A stretch of DNA of 64,000 nucleotides from Nitrobacteraceae bacterium AZCC 1564 (GCA_036924835.1 JBAGRR010000001.1:806001-870000); one strand, 5' to 3'. Shown: positions 27,173 through 36,691, counted from the stretch's first letter. Notes: generated by a model not told the origin, from the sequence alone. Translations and numbers: made by a program.

Positions 27173-29152
27173 TTGCCTTTTTTACAGTTCGTTCGCCAAA
27201 GGGCCGGAATTTTCATCTTCCGCCGCAAGGTGCCGCGCCGCCTGCAACCTCTAATAAAGCGGTCTGAAATACTGCTCTCGATAGGACGTTGCGAGCCTCG
27301 CTACGCCCGACTTCAGGCGACACGCCTTTGGACAATTACCGAGCAGTTGTTTCAAATGTTAACGGAATACCAGACCGCCGGGCATGACGATGCCGACCTC
27401 CTGAGCCCTGCGCAAGTCAAGCAGTTCATCGATACGATGCTCGCCACCTATCGCTTCAACGACGAATACACGGCCGTCGTGCACGACACGGACGAGATCA
27501 GGCGCCTAAATCCGATCGACCGGCAGATCTTGGGGTTGATCTATGGTGCGAAACGCCTCCGCGCGAAGATCGTCGACAACGACGTCTCAGAGCTCGTTGA
27601 CGACTTGCAGGAGCTGGCGACCGAGGTCAAGATTCCGATCAGACGCGGGAGCGTCAACGAAAAGATAGTGGGGCGCGAAATGCTTCGTGCCACGGCTAAC
27701 TATTATGAAGTATGCGCTCATCGCGAGTGCAAAGAGCGAGGTCTTCCGCCGCCATCCGATCTGGAGGCGCTCAGCATGGACGACCTGAGACATTTGCTCA
27801 GAGAGAGCTGGGAGCGAGAACCGTCCGCAAATCGGCAGTCGGTTCCTCGTGTTTTGCCTCCTGCGCGCTCAGAGCCGAGCCGAACAGCGGACCCGCAGGA
27901 TCGCCCGCAACAGAATGCGCCGTCGCGAAGGACCAATCCAAACTCGCCAGCGTCCATCATTTGGGAGCAGTTCATCGAGGATCGGACGGTCATCGGCAAA
28001 ATGAAAGAAAAACCTCACAAGCTTCGCAGCAGTTTGAAGCTCTGGGAAGCGCAGAACGGCGACATTCCCTTGTCGAGCTGGACCGCGGTTGCGGCCGAAG
28101 ATCTACGAAGAGTCTTCGTGAAACTTCCGAGCAACTACGCCCGAAGCAAGGAATGGCGCAAGTGTAACACGTTGACCGCAATTGCGGAAAAGTTTCAGGA
28201 GCACATCAATGCTGCATCGTCGGAAGACGAACAGAGCGCCCTGCGAAAGTCCGGCACGCGACACGCAACATGGAATCGCCATCAGTCGACGTTGGCCGCC
28301 TTCTGGGAATGGGGACAACGTAACGGATACACCACGGTCCAAGAAAATCCTTTCAAAAACCTTTGGATCGAAATCGATGAGGATGATGCGGTTGAGGAAG
28401 GAGGAAGCGAAATGCGGTCGCGGTGGTTGACGCCGCATCTCAAGGAGCTCTTTGCCTCGCCTCTCTATTTGGGAAGCAAGTCCCTTCACCGCAGACATGT
28501 ACCCGGGCATGTCGTCGAGCGCGACGCGTTGTATTGGGTTGTCCTAATTGCCGCTTTCACCGGCATGAGACGGGAGGAAATCTGTCAGCTCCGCGTTGAG
28601 CATCTCTGCTTCCACGAAGCAGCCAAGATCTGGTATTTCAACCTGAAGGCTGACGGCCTTCGACTGAAGAAGACAAAGAAGGGCGATACGGCATCGAAGC
28701 GATGGGTGCCGCTGCCGGACGCGCTTCTCGAACTCGGGATAATTGAATGCTTGCATACGGGGCGTAAGCCGACAGAACAACTATTCACAGAACTGTACGC
28801 CTCCAAAACCTACGGATCTTATGGAGACAAGCTCGGTCAGCGATTCGGCGTGTACCGAAAGAATTACGACAAGATTCGGCGCAAGGAAAATGAGGAAAAT
28901 TTTGTCCCGCTCTACGCCCGTCTGAGAGACCTGCACTCGTTCAGAACCACGGTAATCAACGATCTGTTGGACCTCGGCGTTCCTCAAGTTCACGCAGAAG
29001 AAATAGTCGGGCACAAGAGCGAGGCGCGAAAAACCGCGATGGCGAATTACGATCACGGACGCACGCTTGGAATTCTCAAAGCGGCGATCGAGAAGCGCAA
29101 CCTGCCAATTGACGTTCTCCGCCTCATCGACGCCGCCGCTCGGTCTGCGTAA
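27173..29152 (+). CDS. Large tyrosine recombinase/integrase
   Basis: A 659-residue site-specific recombinase with a long N-terminal arm-binding and core-binding region. The catalytic domain (about residues 410-640) shows Arg465 in GMRREEICQL, the box II HSFR at 588-591, a His in EEIVGHKS (His614), and the nucleophile Tyr626 in NYDHGRTL. The N-terminus (FIFRRKVPRRLQPLIKRSEI) resembles the DUF6538 domain of phage-type integrases. The start is a TTG at 27173 after GGGGGA. It lies beside the left att repeat and is the probable integrase of the island. Confidence 0.87.
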   Translation: MPFLQFVRQRAGIFIFRRKVPRRLQPLIKRSEILLSIGRCEPRYARLQATRLWTITEQLFQMLTEYQTAGHDDADLLSPAQVKQFIDTMLATYRFNDEYTAVVHDTDEIRRLNPIDRQILGLIYGAKRLRAKIVDNDVSELVDDLQELATEVKIPIRRGSVNEKIVGREMLRATANYYEVCAHRECKERGLPPPSDLEALSMDDLRHLLRESWEREPSANRQSVPRVLPPARSEPSRTADPQDRPQQNAPSRRTNPNSPASIIWEQFIEDRTVIGKMKEKPHKLRSSLKLWEAQNGDIPLSSWTAVAAEDLRRVFVKLPSNYARSKEWRKCNTLTAIAEKFQEHINAASSEDEQSALRKSGTRHATWNRHQSTLAAFWEWGQRNGYTTVQENPFKNLWIEIDEDDAVEEGGSEMRSRWLTPHLKELFASPLYLGSKSLHRRHVPGHVVERDALYWVVLIAAFTGMRREEICQLRVEHLCFHEAAKIWYFNLKADGLRLKKTKKGDTASKRWVPLPDALLELGIIECLHTGRKPTEQLFTELYASKTYGSYGDKLGQRFGVYRKNYDKIRRKENEENFVPLYARLRDLHSFRTTVINDLLDLGVPQVHAEEIVGHKSEARKTAMANYDHGRTLGILKAAIEKRNLPIDVLRLIDAAARSA

Positions 29153-29228
29153 ATCCTGCTGTTCTAAGGCATCCCTAGGCCCCGCGGCTCTCTCAAAAGC
29201 CTTTGCTCTTCAGAAAAGCGATCAGGTC

Positions 29229-29911
29229 TGACCTTGCCCCCCGGGCTTGATCCAGTTTTAAGTCCGCTCTGGCCCATGACGAGGACCAGAGCATGAAGCG
29301 CAGTCGTTTTTCGGAAGAGCAGATCATCGGGATTTTGAAGGAGCACGAGGCCGGGGTTTCGGTCGCTGATCTGTGCCGCAAGCATGGCGTCAGCGACGCC
29401 AGCATCTACAACTGGAAAGCGAAATTCGGCGGAATGGGACTTGTCGGAGGCCAAGCGGCTGAAGACGCTGGAGAACGAGAACACGCGGCTGAAGCGGTTG
29501 CTGGCCGACACCTCGCTCTCGGGGGTCCGTGTGGCGCGGGAGTTAGACCGGCTTATGATCACACGCAGCAAGCCGAAAATGGTGGTCAGCGACAACGGCA
29601 GCGAACTGACCAGCAACGCCATCCTGGCCTGGGCTGATCAAACCTGCGTCGACTGACACTACATTTTGCCGGGCAAACCGATGCTGAATGCCTTCGTCGA
29701 AAGTTTTAACGGCCGGCTGCGCGATGAATTGTTGAACGAGACGCTGTTCACCTTACTGGCCCAGGCTCGCGTCGAATTCGGACCGCCGCGGTCGCTGGCG
29801 CTGCGCTACGCCAACGGCTCCGCGCCAACTCCCGTCGCTCCCACCGCCCCCACGGGTAATCCAAACGCCAGGAGCGAACTCAGAACTGGATAAAACTTAG
29901 GGGCAAGGTCA
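29229..29911 (+). mobile_element. Internally deleted IS3-family insertion sequence remnant
   Basis: Ends with the inverted repeats TGACCTTGCCCC (29229) and GGGGCAAGGTCA (ends 29911). The orfA part (from ATG 29293) reads KRSRFSEEQIIGILKEHEAG and shows the IS3 helix-turn-helix, then joins via a frameshift to LKTLENENTRLKRLLADTSL. The N-terminal half of orfB is missing: the sequence jumps to VVSDNGSELTSNAI and, after a stop at 29654-29656, to [20 protein letters not shown], the C-terminal DDE region. At 683 bp it is about half a full element and cannot make an active transposase. No clear target duplication is seen. Confidence 0.8.
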
Positions 29912-29977
29912 CCGGCTAAGTCGATAGCCGATTCGAAAAAAATCCACCGTGGCCGGCGGCTGTGTGACGGAGACCGC

Positions 29978-31618
29978 TTAGCCTGCAAACGAACACGGTT
30001 TGTGGGGAGGCTTTGCGACCGAAAATGACCTGAGGTTGGTAGTCATGAATTTGTCAGTCCATCTAATAACTAAGTCGTCCCTGAGGCCCCCAAGGTTTGG
30101 CACTTCGACTATATACAATCGATAGTTCCAGCGGCTGGATGCTTTCGGACGCAATTCGGGATCAACGCTCTGAACTGACTTCGAACTGACTTCAGGCTTA
30201 TCTTTAGATGATATCGGGCCCTGCAATTCCGGAGATTTGGACAATTCGCCCGCGGTCACTTCTCGAGCGTTCAAATTAACTCCATTAAACATCAGAGCAA
30301 AGTTCTCGACGAAGTCCCAGTCTCCGACCGCTCGAAGCAAATAGGCAGTACGATAAGCTTCTCTGGTCTGCCCGACAAGGATCCCACCTCCCACGACGAC
30401 CCGTTCATCGATGCACGAACTTATAGGCTCAGCCTTCGCTACCTCGACGTCGCCAACGAACTGCATGTCAGGAATCGTAAGTTTCAAAATATCCTTTCGC
30501 AGATCGGCCTCGCTCCTACACGAGTCCAGGTCGGCATTACAGGCGATCGCCAGCTGCACCAACTTTTTCCGACTGCTAAATAGAATTGACGAAGCCCCGT
30601 TTAGCTCGGAAATCTGCTTTTCTGTTAGATAAGAACTCAATCCATTATTTACGTTATTCAAGATGCGAGTAATTCGTCCATTGAGAGAATTTAGCGTTTG
30701 GAGAAAGTCGTAGTAACTCGTGAGGAATGCATCAATTGAAGCAATGTCTGGAAGCGACTTAGTGGGCTTCCATCCAACAATTTTCATTGACTGCGTGTAG
30801 TACGTTAGGGGAACAGCTGTTTTCTCGTTGAAATCTTTCATGTACTTTGCAAGTGCCTCCGCGACTTTGTTAACATCGGTGTAATCGGTGACGAGGGATG
30901 AAATGTCGGAAATGCCCCCGCCGCCCACACCGTAAGCCGACACTTTTATTTGCGAAAGCTGTGCTGCATTCTGAAGGAATGATTTGTACTTAGTTTGGAC
31001 GTCTGCACTAAAGAGTCCCGACCCGACGCTCGCCGAAAAGCTAGCTTCAAGCGATTTCTTGCTGCTCTCTGACATGCCCCGAGCAGAATAGATGACCGCG
31101 GCCCATGCTCCTCTGCGTTCCTGAATTACAACTTCGGAACCGCATTTGTCGGAAAACTCTGTGTACATCTTTTTAGCGATTAGGTTAGCAGGGCTGATGT
31201 CGTCGCCTCCAACTAACGTAGGCGCGTCCGCAATGCCGAACCTTCCGTAGTCAGTAAATCCGTAAACAATCCAAACCAACTCATCCGAGGTGAAGGAATA
31301 CTGATTGTCCAAGTTAAGACCTGCCGCGCCCCCAAAGAAACTATACCGGGCACTGAGGCTGGCCGAGACACTTAAGGATTCATATAATTCCTTGCGCGAC
31401 TTGATCATCTTCGCTTCGAAGCGAACGCTATCGACACCGCCTCCTAACCGAGCGGTTTTGAATGTAAGACACGTCGGTCGAGCAGAGGTAGGATCGGCAG
31501 CGTCTAATCCTGCGCCCAAAAATAGGGTGTTGGAGGGATGGTACCCAAACTCGGCAGCTTTGGAGGGATAGCAGCCCACGTAGGCAACAATACCTGCGAT
31601 AACCACCCGTCCAAGCAT
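29978..31618 (-). CDS. Secreted protein, possibly MACPF-like pore former
   Basis: A protein of about 546 residues starting MLGRVVIAGIVAYVGCYPS at 31618, with a Sec signal peptide ending at KAA-EF. The segments SVSASLSARYSFFGGAAGLNL and FTSDELVWIVYGFTDYGRF, then GGGGISDISSLV and a later AVPLTYYTQSMKIVGW, follow the order seen in membrane-attack-complex/perforin-type proteins (beta-rich Ser/Ala stretch, paired glycines, then a closing Tyr-containing strand). The classic Y/W-G-[TS]-H-[FY] motif is not present. It lies 26 bp after the upstream secreted gene, probably cotranscribed. The pore-former assignment is tentative; a secreted location is well supported. Confidence 0.5.
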   Translation of the reverse strand: MLGRVVIAGIVAYVGCYPSKAAEFGYHPSNTLFLGAGLDAADPTSARPTCLTFKTARLGGGVDSVRFEAKMIKSRKELYESLSVSASLSARYSFFGGAAGLNLDNQYSFTSDELVWIVYGFTDYGRFGIADAPTLVGGDDISPANLIAKKMYTEFSDKCGSEVVIQERRGAWAAVIYSARGMSESSKKSLEASFSASVGSGLFSADVQTKYKSFLQNAAQLSQIKVSAYGVGGGGISDISSLVTDYTDVNKVAEALAKYMKDFNEKTAVPLTYYTQSMKIVGWKPTKSLPDIASIDAFLTSYYDFLQTLNSLNGRITRILNNVNNGLSSYLTEKQISELNGASSILFSSRKKLVQLAIACNADLDSCRSEADLRKDILKLTIPDMQFVGDVEVAKAEPISSCIDERVVVGGGILVGQTREAYRTAYLLRAVGDWDFVENFALMFNGVNLNAREVTAGELSKSPELQGPISSKDKPEVSSKSVQSVDPELRPKASSRWNYRLYIVEVPNLGGLRDDLVIRWTDKFMTTNLRSFSVAKPPHKPCSFAG

Positions 31619-31643
31619 GATGAATGCTCCTGTTCTGGCGGAG

Positions 31644-32405
31644 TCACTTCTTGGAGATCTGACTTCCCGGCGCACCGATAGGCGTGCCGATCATGAAAAA
31701 CTTCATTCGTTCATCAGGGCCTGGAATTGTTGAGCTCTCAGTGTAAGCGAGAGTTGCGCTCGTCAAAGGCTTGCTTCCTGGCGAAACGGATCCCTCGGGA
31801 CAGGGATTCCCAATAACGTGGACGACGTCTTTTTCTACCAAGTCGAGATTTGGAAATACGTATGGTTTCCCAGTCTCCACATCGATAAGGGCTGGCGCGG
31901 TCACCCATCCGGCGACGATCTTAGAGTCAGGAGCCTGCACTATGCAGGCTGCGAGAGTCGTGACCTTGTAAATTTTTTTCGCGCGGGATGGAGTTGCTGG
32001 GGCCGGAATTGGAGCCTGCTTGCTCCGAATTTGAATCGTTTCCCAAACGTTCTTTGCGGCATCGAAGGTAACAAGTGTTGGCGGAACTCCGGCGCCAGCG
32101 AGAATTAAACCACGACCCAACGCCGTACTGACCAATGCTTGGTCGTTCTTGCTAAGAATAGCCTTCCCTGCCAATGCGCACGCCGGGCATGTCGCTGCTA
32201 TGCTTGTATCGCCTAGAGCTTTAGCAAGACCGTTAAGGTCGCCCTTCTTCGCTGCTTGAGCCGCCTGACCAGGAGTACCTCCGACGTTTGGGTAGCACCA
32301 ACCCAAAGCGCCTCTGCTTTGGCCACTCGGGCATGCTGAAACTGCGGTCGGGAATAGGAGAACAAATAAAAGTATCGAAATTGCCCAGCGCGCATGAATT
32401 GTCAT
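31644..32405 (-). CDS. Secreted hypothetical protein upstream of the pore-former-like gene
   Basis: A 253-residue protein with a Sec signal peptide (residues 1-24, IILFVLLFP-like hydrophobic core ending SAC). The mature protein has several cysteine pairs (ACPSGQSRGALGWCYP and ATCPACALAG) and a C-terminal globular part (KIYKVTTLAACIVQAPDSK). I do not recognise it. It is the first gene of a two-gene unit with the MACPF-like gene and may be a partner, chaperone or immunity-like protein. Base composition looks AT-richer than the surrounding chromosome. Confidence 0.6.
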   Translation of the reverse strand: MTIHARWAISILLFVLLFPTAVSACPSGQSRGALGWCYPNVGGTPGQAAQAAKKGDLNGLAKALGDTSIAATCPACALAGKAILSKNDQALVSTALGRGLILAGAGVPPTLVTFDAAKNVWETIQIRSKQAPIPAPATPSRAKKIYKVTTLAACIVQAPDSKIVAGWVTAPALIDVETGKPYVFPNLDLVEKDVVHVIGNPCPEGSVSPGSKPLTSATLAYTESSTIPGPDERMKFFMIGTPIGAPGSQISKK

Positions 32406-32977
32406 GATGCAACCCTCGCTTCTCGCTTGACTGTCTGAAATATTTGCTCCGTCTCAGGTAGCGTTCTCTATCGCCATCGTGGAATGGGAGGCAAAGCTAT
32501 TTTGTTCTCGAATGAGTACTCTCTCTGCCTCGAAAGTGAATATGCGCTCCTTTCTTTTCCCATGCAACCCGGCGTTACAAAAGCTCCGACGCCCATGTGT
32601 TTGTTAGCGTGCACTTAGGGCCTGACTTGGGTCCTAGATGCGGGCTCGCTTAGCGAGGATAACGTCAACTAGACTGCCCAATTCGGCCCTAACGATTTCG
32701 ACTTGGGCTATGGAGTCGCTGGACCATCAGCTGATGGTTAGAGCTTTTGCCTATTGGCTATTGTCCCCGCATTGCTCATCGATCCACGGCAGCTTGCAGC
32801 GACATAACGCCACGTTCGTCCGATCCTAGAAATTCTCACGCGAGAGACGCGCTGTCATGCCGCTTTCCACCGCGGGCGGTTCGAACGCCTCGCGCGTTGG
32901 CCGGCGGTGGCGGCGCCGTTTGCGCTCGACAGTGAATGGCAATGTCGAAAGGCGGCGCTTGTGTTAACGACGTGCCG

Positions 32978-33112
32978 TCAAGCGTCAAACGATGATGTGA
33001 CGCGAACTGCCACATACTTTGTGTCCTCGGTAAAGGACCGTCGGATTTTGCGCATGGCGATACCAGTTTCCGAGCCGGTGAAGTGGTGCAATTGCTCAAA
33101 GTCCAAAGCCAT
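32978..33112 (-). pseudogene. Fragment resembling DUF6876 family
   Basis: A 44-codon frame starting MALDFEQLHHFTGSET, followed by FTEDTKYVAVRV, which resembles the N-terminus of the DUF6876 family found on plasmids and islands (FTGSE-[NT]-WYRH). The family's tryptophan/tyrosine box is altered and the rest is missing, so this is probably a decayed fragment. Confidence 0.4.
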
Positions 33113-33438
33113 ATTGCCTTTCTTGCTTTTGGGTTGCACATGCAAACCAACTAGCCGGGCGGCAATGAGCGAGGGAAAGGCGTCATCAGGTCATAAGAAC
33201 CGCGAGGTGGTGCGGGCCGGAGCGTCAGCGACTACACGGATCGCGCGTTTTCTGCCCGGAGGGTTGCCTTGACGGCTTGGGGCGGCACGCCCCGCAGCGC
33301 GTGTGCTGTGCACACGTCCAAGAGAGCACGGCCGCAAGAGCGCCACTTGGAGGCGCGGGACCGACCGTGACCGCGAGACCGGTGATAAGGGCAGCCGCAA
33401 GAGCGTCAGCATAGCGCCGACCGGCCAAGGGGCGGGAC

Positions 33439-33494
33439 GCGGGACCGACTGCCCCCGGCGAGCAGTTCTGTATTATTTCACGCGAGGAAGCGTC
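33439..33494. repeat. 57-bp direct repeat, copy A
   Basis: Shares about 50 of 57 positions with 36635-36691, including the identical core TTCTGTATTATTTCACGCGA. The two copies bracket the nuclease-like gene and the AbiE-like pair. Confidence 0.7.
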
Positions 33495-33734
33495 AGAGAA
33501 CGGCCGAGACAAACGTTCCACGCCTTACTTGGAAACTGCTTTAGGTAAGCGAAGCGCCAAGGCGCGCGCCCCCGCGCGAGCCGATTTCAGTCAAGCTGCC
33601 GGAAGGTAATCACGGCTGTGCCAACTACGGAGACCGTTGTGTTATTCGGCGTGCACTCGCCCCCTTGTAAGTGCTGACGCTCCACCCAATGACAGTACGA
33701 GCACTTAAGCAATGGTCGGAAATGATGCCGAGGC

Positions 33735-34187
33735 CTATCGCAAGGGTTTGATTACTTTAACCTCAACTCTAAGGATCCGGGCCCAGCGCGTAAGCTTCCT
33801 GCTTAACGGCTTTTCGGAGACCAACATCGTTCGAATCTTTTCGTTCGATTTCAACACGTGCGATTGGGCTTGCATCAAAGCTCGGTATTTCACGCATTGG
33901 AATACGCCACGTCGGTGATCCTGCTCCGACGAGCGGATAGATTTAACCTCGATCGCAAGCTCGTGACCCGGGTACATGAACCAAACGTCCACTTCATCAG
34001 AAGACTCTAGCCGATATTCGATCTTCCCCTTCTTGCATCCCTTTGGAGCATTAAATTTCGTTGGGTTCTTAAGGTCACGTTCTTGATTGATGGGCACAAC
34101 GTTGAATGCTCTATCGTCGAAAAGATGGTGAAATCTTTTAAGCAGAGGAACGAGCAGCGAAATTGGACTGCCTATCCGGACCACCAT
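33735..34187 (-). CDS. Small PD-(D/E)XK nuclease-like protein
   Basis: A 150-residue protein with a restriction-endonuclease-like core: Asp67 in SSDEVDVWF, then Glu80-Val-Lys82 in HELAIEVKS, spaced as in PD-(D/E)XK nucleases, followed by a helix with Gln (GVFQCVKYRALMQAQ). It is short, so it may be a minimal nuclease or the C-terminal half of a larger gene. It lies between the 57-bp repeats next to the AbiE-like pair. A DNA-cleavage role is inferred from the motif alone. Confidence 0.6.
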   Translation of the reverse strand: MVVRIGSPISLLVPLLKRFHHLFDDRAFNVVPINQERDLKNPTKFNAPKGCKKGKIEYRLESSDEVDVWFMYPGHELAIEVKSIRSSEQDHRRGVFQCVKYRALMQAQSHVLKSNEKIRTMLVSEKPLSRKLTRWARILRVEVKVIKPLR

Positions 34188-34189
34188 CA

Positions 34190-34623
34190 GTCGGGCCTTG
34201 AGTCTTCAGGTTACTTGCGAGTGAGTATCACCACCTATTTGGCTGGTAGGCAGCCACAATGGGTCGAAACCGACAAGGTTAAGGTAGGAAAATTGTTGCC
34301 AGACATCGTTGGCGCGATCATTGCGGCTGGGCCGATGCTTGAAGAGGCTAAGCGCGGAGCTGCGGCGGCTAAGGGAGATCGATGAAAAGCGCTGGAGTAA
34401 ATTTCGGGAATTTTCCTCGAAATGGGATGAGCGAGCAAAACTGCTGAGCTTTCTTGCGGAAATCGAGGCCCGGCTGGCAGTTGAAGGTGACATTCCCGTT
34501 GCTGACCACTTATTAAGGGAATGGATTCGTTGGGCAAAGGACAAGACTGAGTCGCTGAATCCCTTTGGCTCGGGTGCCACGGGTATGTTCAAGACCATCT
34601 CGAAAGTCACGCAGTGGCCGTGA
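34190..34623 (+). pseudogene. Frameshifted conserved hypothetical gene fragment
   Basis: Two plus-strand frames read as one protein across a frameshift: LRVSITTYLAGRQPQWVETD and LLPDIVGAIIAAGPMLEEA in the first frame (to 34385), then IDEKRWSKFREFSSKWDERA and ADHLLREWIRWAKDKTESLNP in the second (from about 34340). The helical, charge-rich arrangement resembles a family of long hypothetical proteins from islands that end in a WxxWAxxxxDxxDP motif. The N-terminal part is missing. It overlaps the nuclease-like gene end-to-end on the other strand only at its edge. Confidence 0.45.
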
Positions 34624-34685
34624 GAAATTGGTTAGTTAGACCCGATCCGACGGTTCACGCATGCAGTCCTCGCTTTGGTGCCGGC

Positions 34686-35444
34686 TCAATCAAGCATATA
34701 TGCCGATCGAAGGAGAGCCACTGCCTGATCACGCGTTAACGCGACGCCAAGGGCCTTCAGGTCCACGCCCCCGTCAGCAGCATCCATTTCAAGAAAACGG
34801 CGCAGATCGTTGCGGATGGCATCCGAAAGCTCGACAGAGGTATCCGTAGACAGAAGTTGGGTTAGCCGGAATACGTCGTTCCTGTGTTTCTTGATATTCT
34901 TGCTGTCCACCTTTTCACCGGTCTCTTCGCGATCCGTTAGATCAAGGTAGGCGCGGATCTTGAATGGAATGAGGATCGTCTGGTCGATGACGGTCACGCC
35001 GTTGATCTGCTGCTTCGCCGCCTGGAGCGCCTCATAGTAACCATCCTCCAGCAGGATCGCGGAAAGGCTGACAATGTTGTCTTCGGCTTCAATACGAGTG
35101 ACCTGAACATCTTCGGGAAATTCTAACGTTCCGGGCTTGCGGCTAAACAGCTCGAGCATAAACGGGTAAGCTTCATTTGTCGGCTTGTGGAAGCGATAAT
35201 ATTCTTTTTTGCCGTCGCTACGCTCACGCGCCTGGTAGCCTCCGGCATCGAGAAATGCTTTGAGCGCTTGGCCGAAGGCTGCGTCGACAACCTCGACGCA
35301 GAGCACCATATCGATGTCTTTGGTTGCCCTGAACGGAAGACCCGCTTCCGTAAAGAGTAGGTCGCATGCGGCGCCCCCAATAATCGCATAATGATCTTTG
35401 TAGTCCGCGAAATGCTCCTGAAACTTGTCAATTCCTGCTACCAT
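34686..35444 (-). CDS. AbiEii-like nucleotidyltransferase toxin
   Basis: A 252-residue protein with the nucleotidyltransferase fold: the GG pair at 23-24 (AIIGGAACDLLF) and the metal-binding Asp43-x-Asp45 in ATKDIDMVL. These match type IV toxin AbiEii and the related MenT-like toxins, which transfer nucleotides to targets such as tRNA 3' ends. Its start overlaps the upstream gene stop by 7 bp. A shorter length than AbiEii (about 300) leaves room for variant function. Activity is inferred. Confidence 0.75.
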   Translation of the reverse strand: MVAGIDKFQEHFADYKDHYAIIGGAACDLLFTEAGLPFRATKDIDMVLCVEVVDAAFGQALKAFLDAGGYQARERSDGKKEYYRFHKPTNEAYPFMLELFSRKPGTLEFPEDVQVTRIEAEDNIVSLSAILLEDGYYEALQAAKQQINGVTVIDQTILIPFKIRAYLDLTDREETGEKVDSKNIKKHRNDVFRLTQLLSTDTSVELSDAIRNDLRRFLEMDAADGGVDLKALGVALTRDQAVALLRSAYMLD

Positions 35445-36463
35445 AAAATTTCCTCTAACAACTGCTCTGCGGCTCCGACGACGCGCTCATCCTTGTGGCT
35501 CTGGAACTGGGTATAGAGCGATAAAGGATCAACCGTATTTTTGTCGGATAACCCCACGGGATCATAGGACCACATCTCTAGAATGATTTCCGCATCATAC
35601 GAGTCCGTTTCGGTGAAGCGACCGTCGCGGATGACCGTCTTCCAAGCGCCGATGGCAACGGCATAGGTCGTGATTTTCGGGCGGGATAAATCTGTGAGCT
35701 TGGCAAGGGCGCTTTCGCCTGCCAACCGAAAAAGAGGAATGATTTGGCCGCCCTTGAAATATTTCGCCGTGCGCACCGGGCTTCGCAAGTAACTCCGAGC
35801 AGCTTCGAAAAGACTTCGGCCGTGATGCTTGAAGTGGATATGCCGTTCCTTGCCGACCCGCTCCGTGTCCGCGAGCCCCAGAGCGACTAAATCGTCGAAA
35901 GCGCGGCCGATTGACATGGGTGAATACCGCAAGCGCGCGGCAATTAGGGATGGACTGGTTACGGGCTGGCCCAATCGGAGGAGGTGAGAGAACAACACAG
36001 CCTGGGCGACCGGCGACAATGCGTCTGCGTGCGGCGGCCTTGAGGCGCGGAAGTGCTCCCTCAGATCCATGGCAAGGTCTGGAATGTAGAGTTGGTTTCC
36101 AGGTACGACGAAAGGTACGCGATGCTTGATGAGCCGCGCGCGGTTATGTGCGCTGAGTGTTGCGGCAGCGAAGATAACGATAGCATCATCAGCCGAACGG
36201 ACCCGACTAACATGCTTGGCAATATCGGATGGTGGGAGCGCTTGACTGCCAGCAGTCAGAAAGACACAGCGGCGTTCTGCTATGGTAGCTTGGTAAAATC
36301 TGTAAGTGTGCTCCAAAAATGCGGGTAGATTTACTGCACCGTGAAATTCAGTGACGGAGATTCTGTCGTGCAGCGTTTCACCGAGGTAGCGCTCAAGCTC
36401 CTCGACAAACCGGTCCTTCCCTCTCGTGGGCTTCATCCCTAACATAGGAATGCACGCTAACAT
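35438..36463 (-). CDS. AbiEi-like partner (antitoxin/transcriptional regulator)
   Basis: A protein of about 340 residues upstream of the nucleotidyltransferase gene, overlapping it by 7 bp. A winged helix-turn-helix is likely in the middle (about residues 150-215: VAQAVLFSHLLRLGQPVTSP, then LRYSPMSIGRAFDDLVALGLADTER), which fits MarR-like DNA binding. The pairing and order (regulator first, nucleotidyltransferase second) match type IV toxin-antitoxin systems. Alternative starts lie at 36445 and 36436. A short AT-rich palindrome, AATAA-TTGAG-TTATT at 36481-36495, precedes it and may be its operator. Confidence 0.65.
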   Translation of the reverse strand: MLACIPMLGMKPTRGKDRFVEELERYLGETLHDRISVTEFHGAVNLPAFLEHTYRFYQATIAERRCVFLTAGSQALPPSDIAKHVSRVRSADDAIVIFAAATLSAHNRARLIKHRVPFVVPGNQLYIPDLAMDLREHFRASRPPHADALSPVAQAVLFSHLLRLGQPVTSPSLIAARLRYSPMSIGRAFDDLVALGLADTERVGKERHIHFKHHGRSLFEAARSYLRSPVRTAKYFKGGQIIPLFRLAGESALAKLTDLSRPKITTYAVAIGAWKTVIRDGRFTETDSYDAEIILEMWSYDPVGLSDKNTVDPLSLYTQFQSHKDERVVGAAEQLLEEILW

Positions 36464-36480
36464 CTACTGTGTTATTTTTC

Positions 36481-36495
36481 AATAATTGAGTTATT
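36481..36495. promoter_or_regulatory. Possible operator palindrome before the AbiE-like operon
   Basis: AATAA-TTGAG-TTATT, 18 bp upstream of the start at 36463, in an AT-rich stretch. A weak candidate for autoregulation. Confidence 0.3.
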
Positions 36496-36634
36496 GTATT
36501 GATTTTCCTAAATAAAAATGAAATACTAATGTCCTCGATAATGACATCCGGTACCAAGAAAAGAGACTCAGATCCGACAGCGCGCCGAGACGATGCCGGT
36601 CTTGAGGCCATCGGAAAATCCAATCCCGCCGCCT

Positions 36635-36691
36635 GCGGGACCTACTGCCCTCCGGCGAGCGGTTCTGTATTATTTCACGCGAGGAAACGTC
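36635..36691. repeat. 57-bp direct repeat, copy B
   Basis: Matches 33439-33494 with a few substitutions and one extra base. Same orientation; it marks the right side of the AbiE-like module. Confidence 0.7.

Larger units (their letters stand above)
32406..33734. other. Gene-poor region with repeat copy and decayed sequence
   Basis: About 1.3 kb with no gene I can support as intact. It holds a short fragment resembling DUF6876 at 32978-33112 and, at its right part, one copy of a 57-bp repeat (33439-33494). Frames in the GC-rich part (33150-33470) are biased in Arg and Ala and do not look like a real product. Confidence 0.4.

Noticed and set aside
29293..29893. Active IS3 element with programmed frameshift
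   Set aside because: Half of orfB is missing and a stop interrupts the rest, so it is a remnant.
32907..33272. Plus-strand gene of 121 codons
   Set aside because: It is antisense to a DUF6876-like fragment and has no motif or ribosome binding site.
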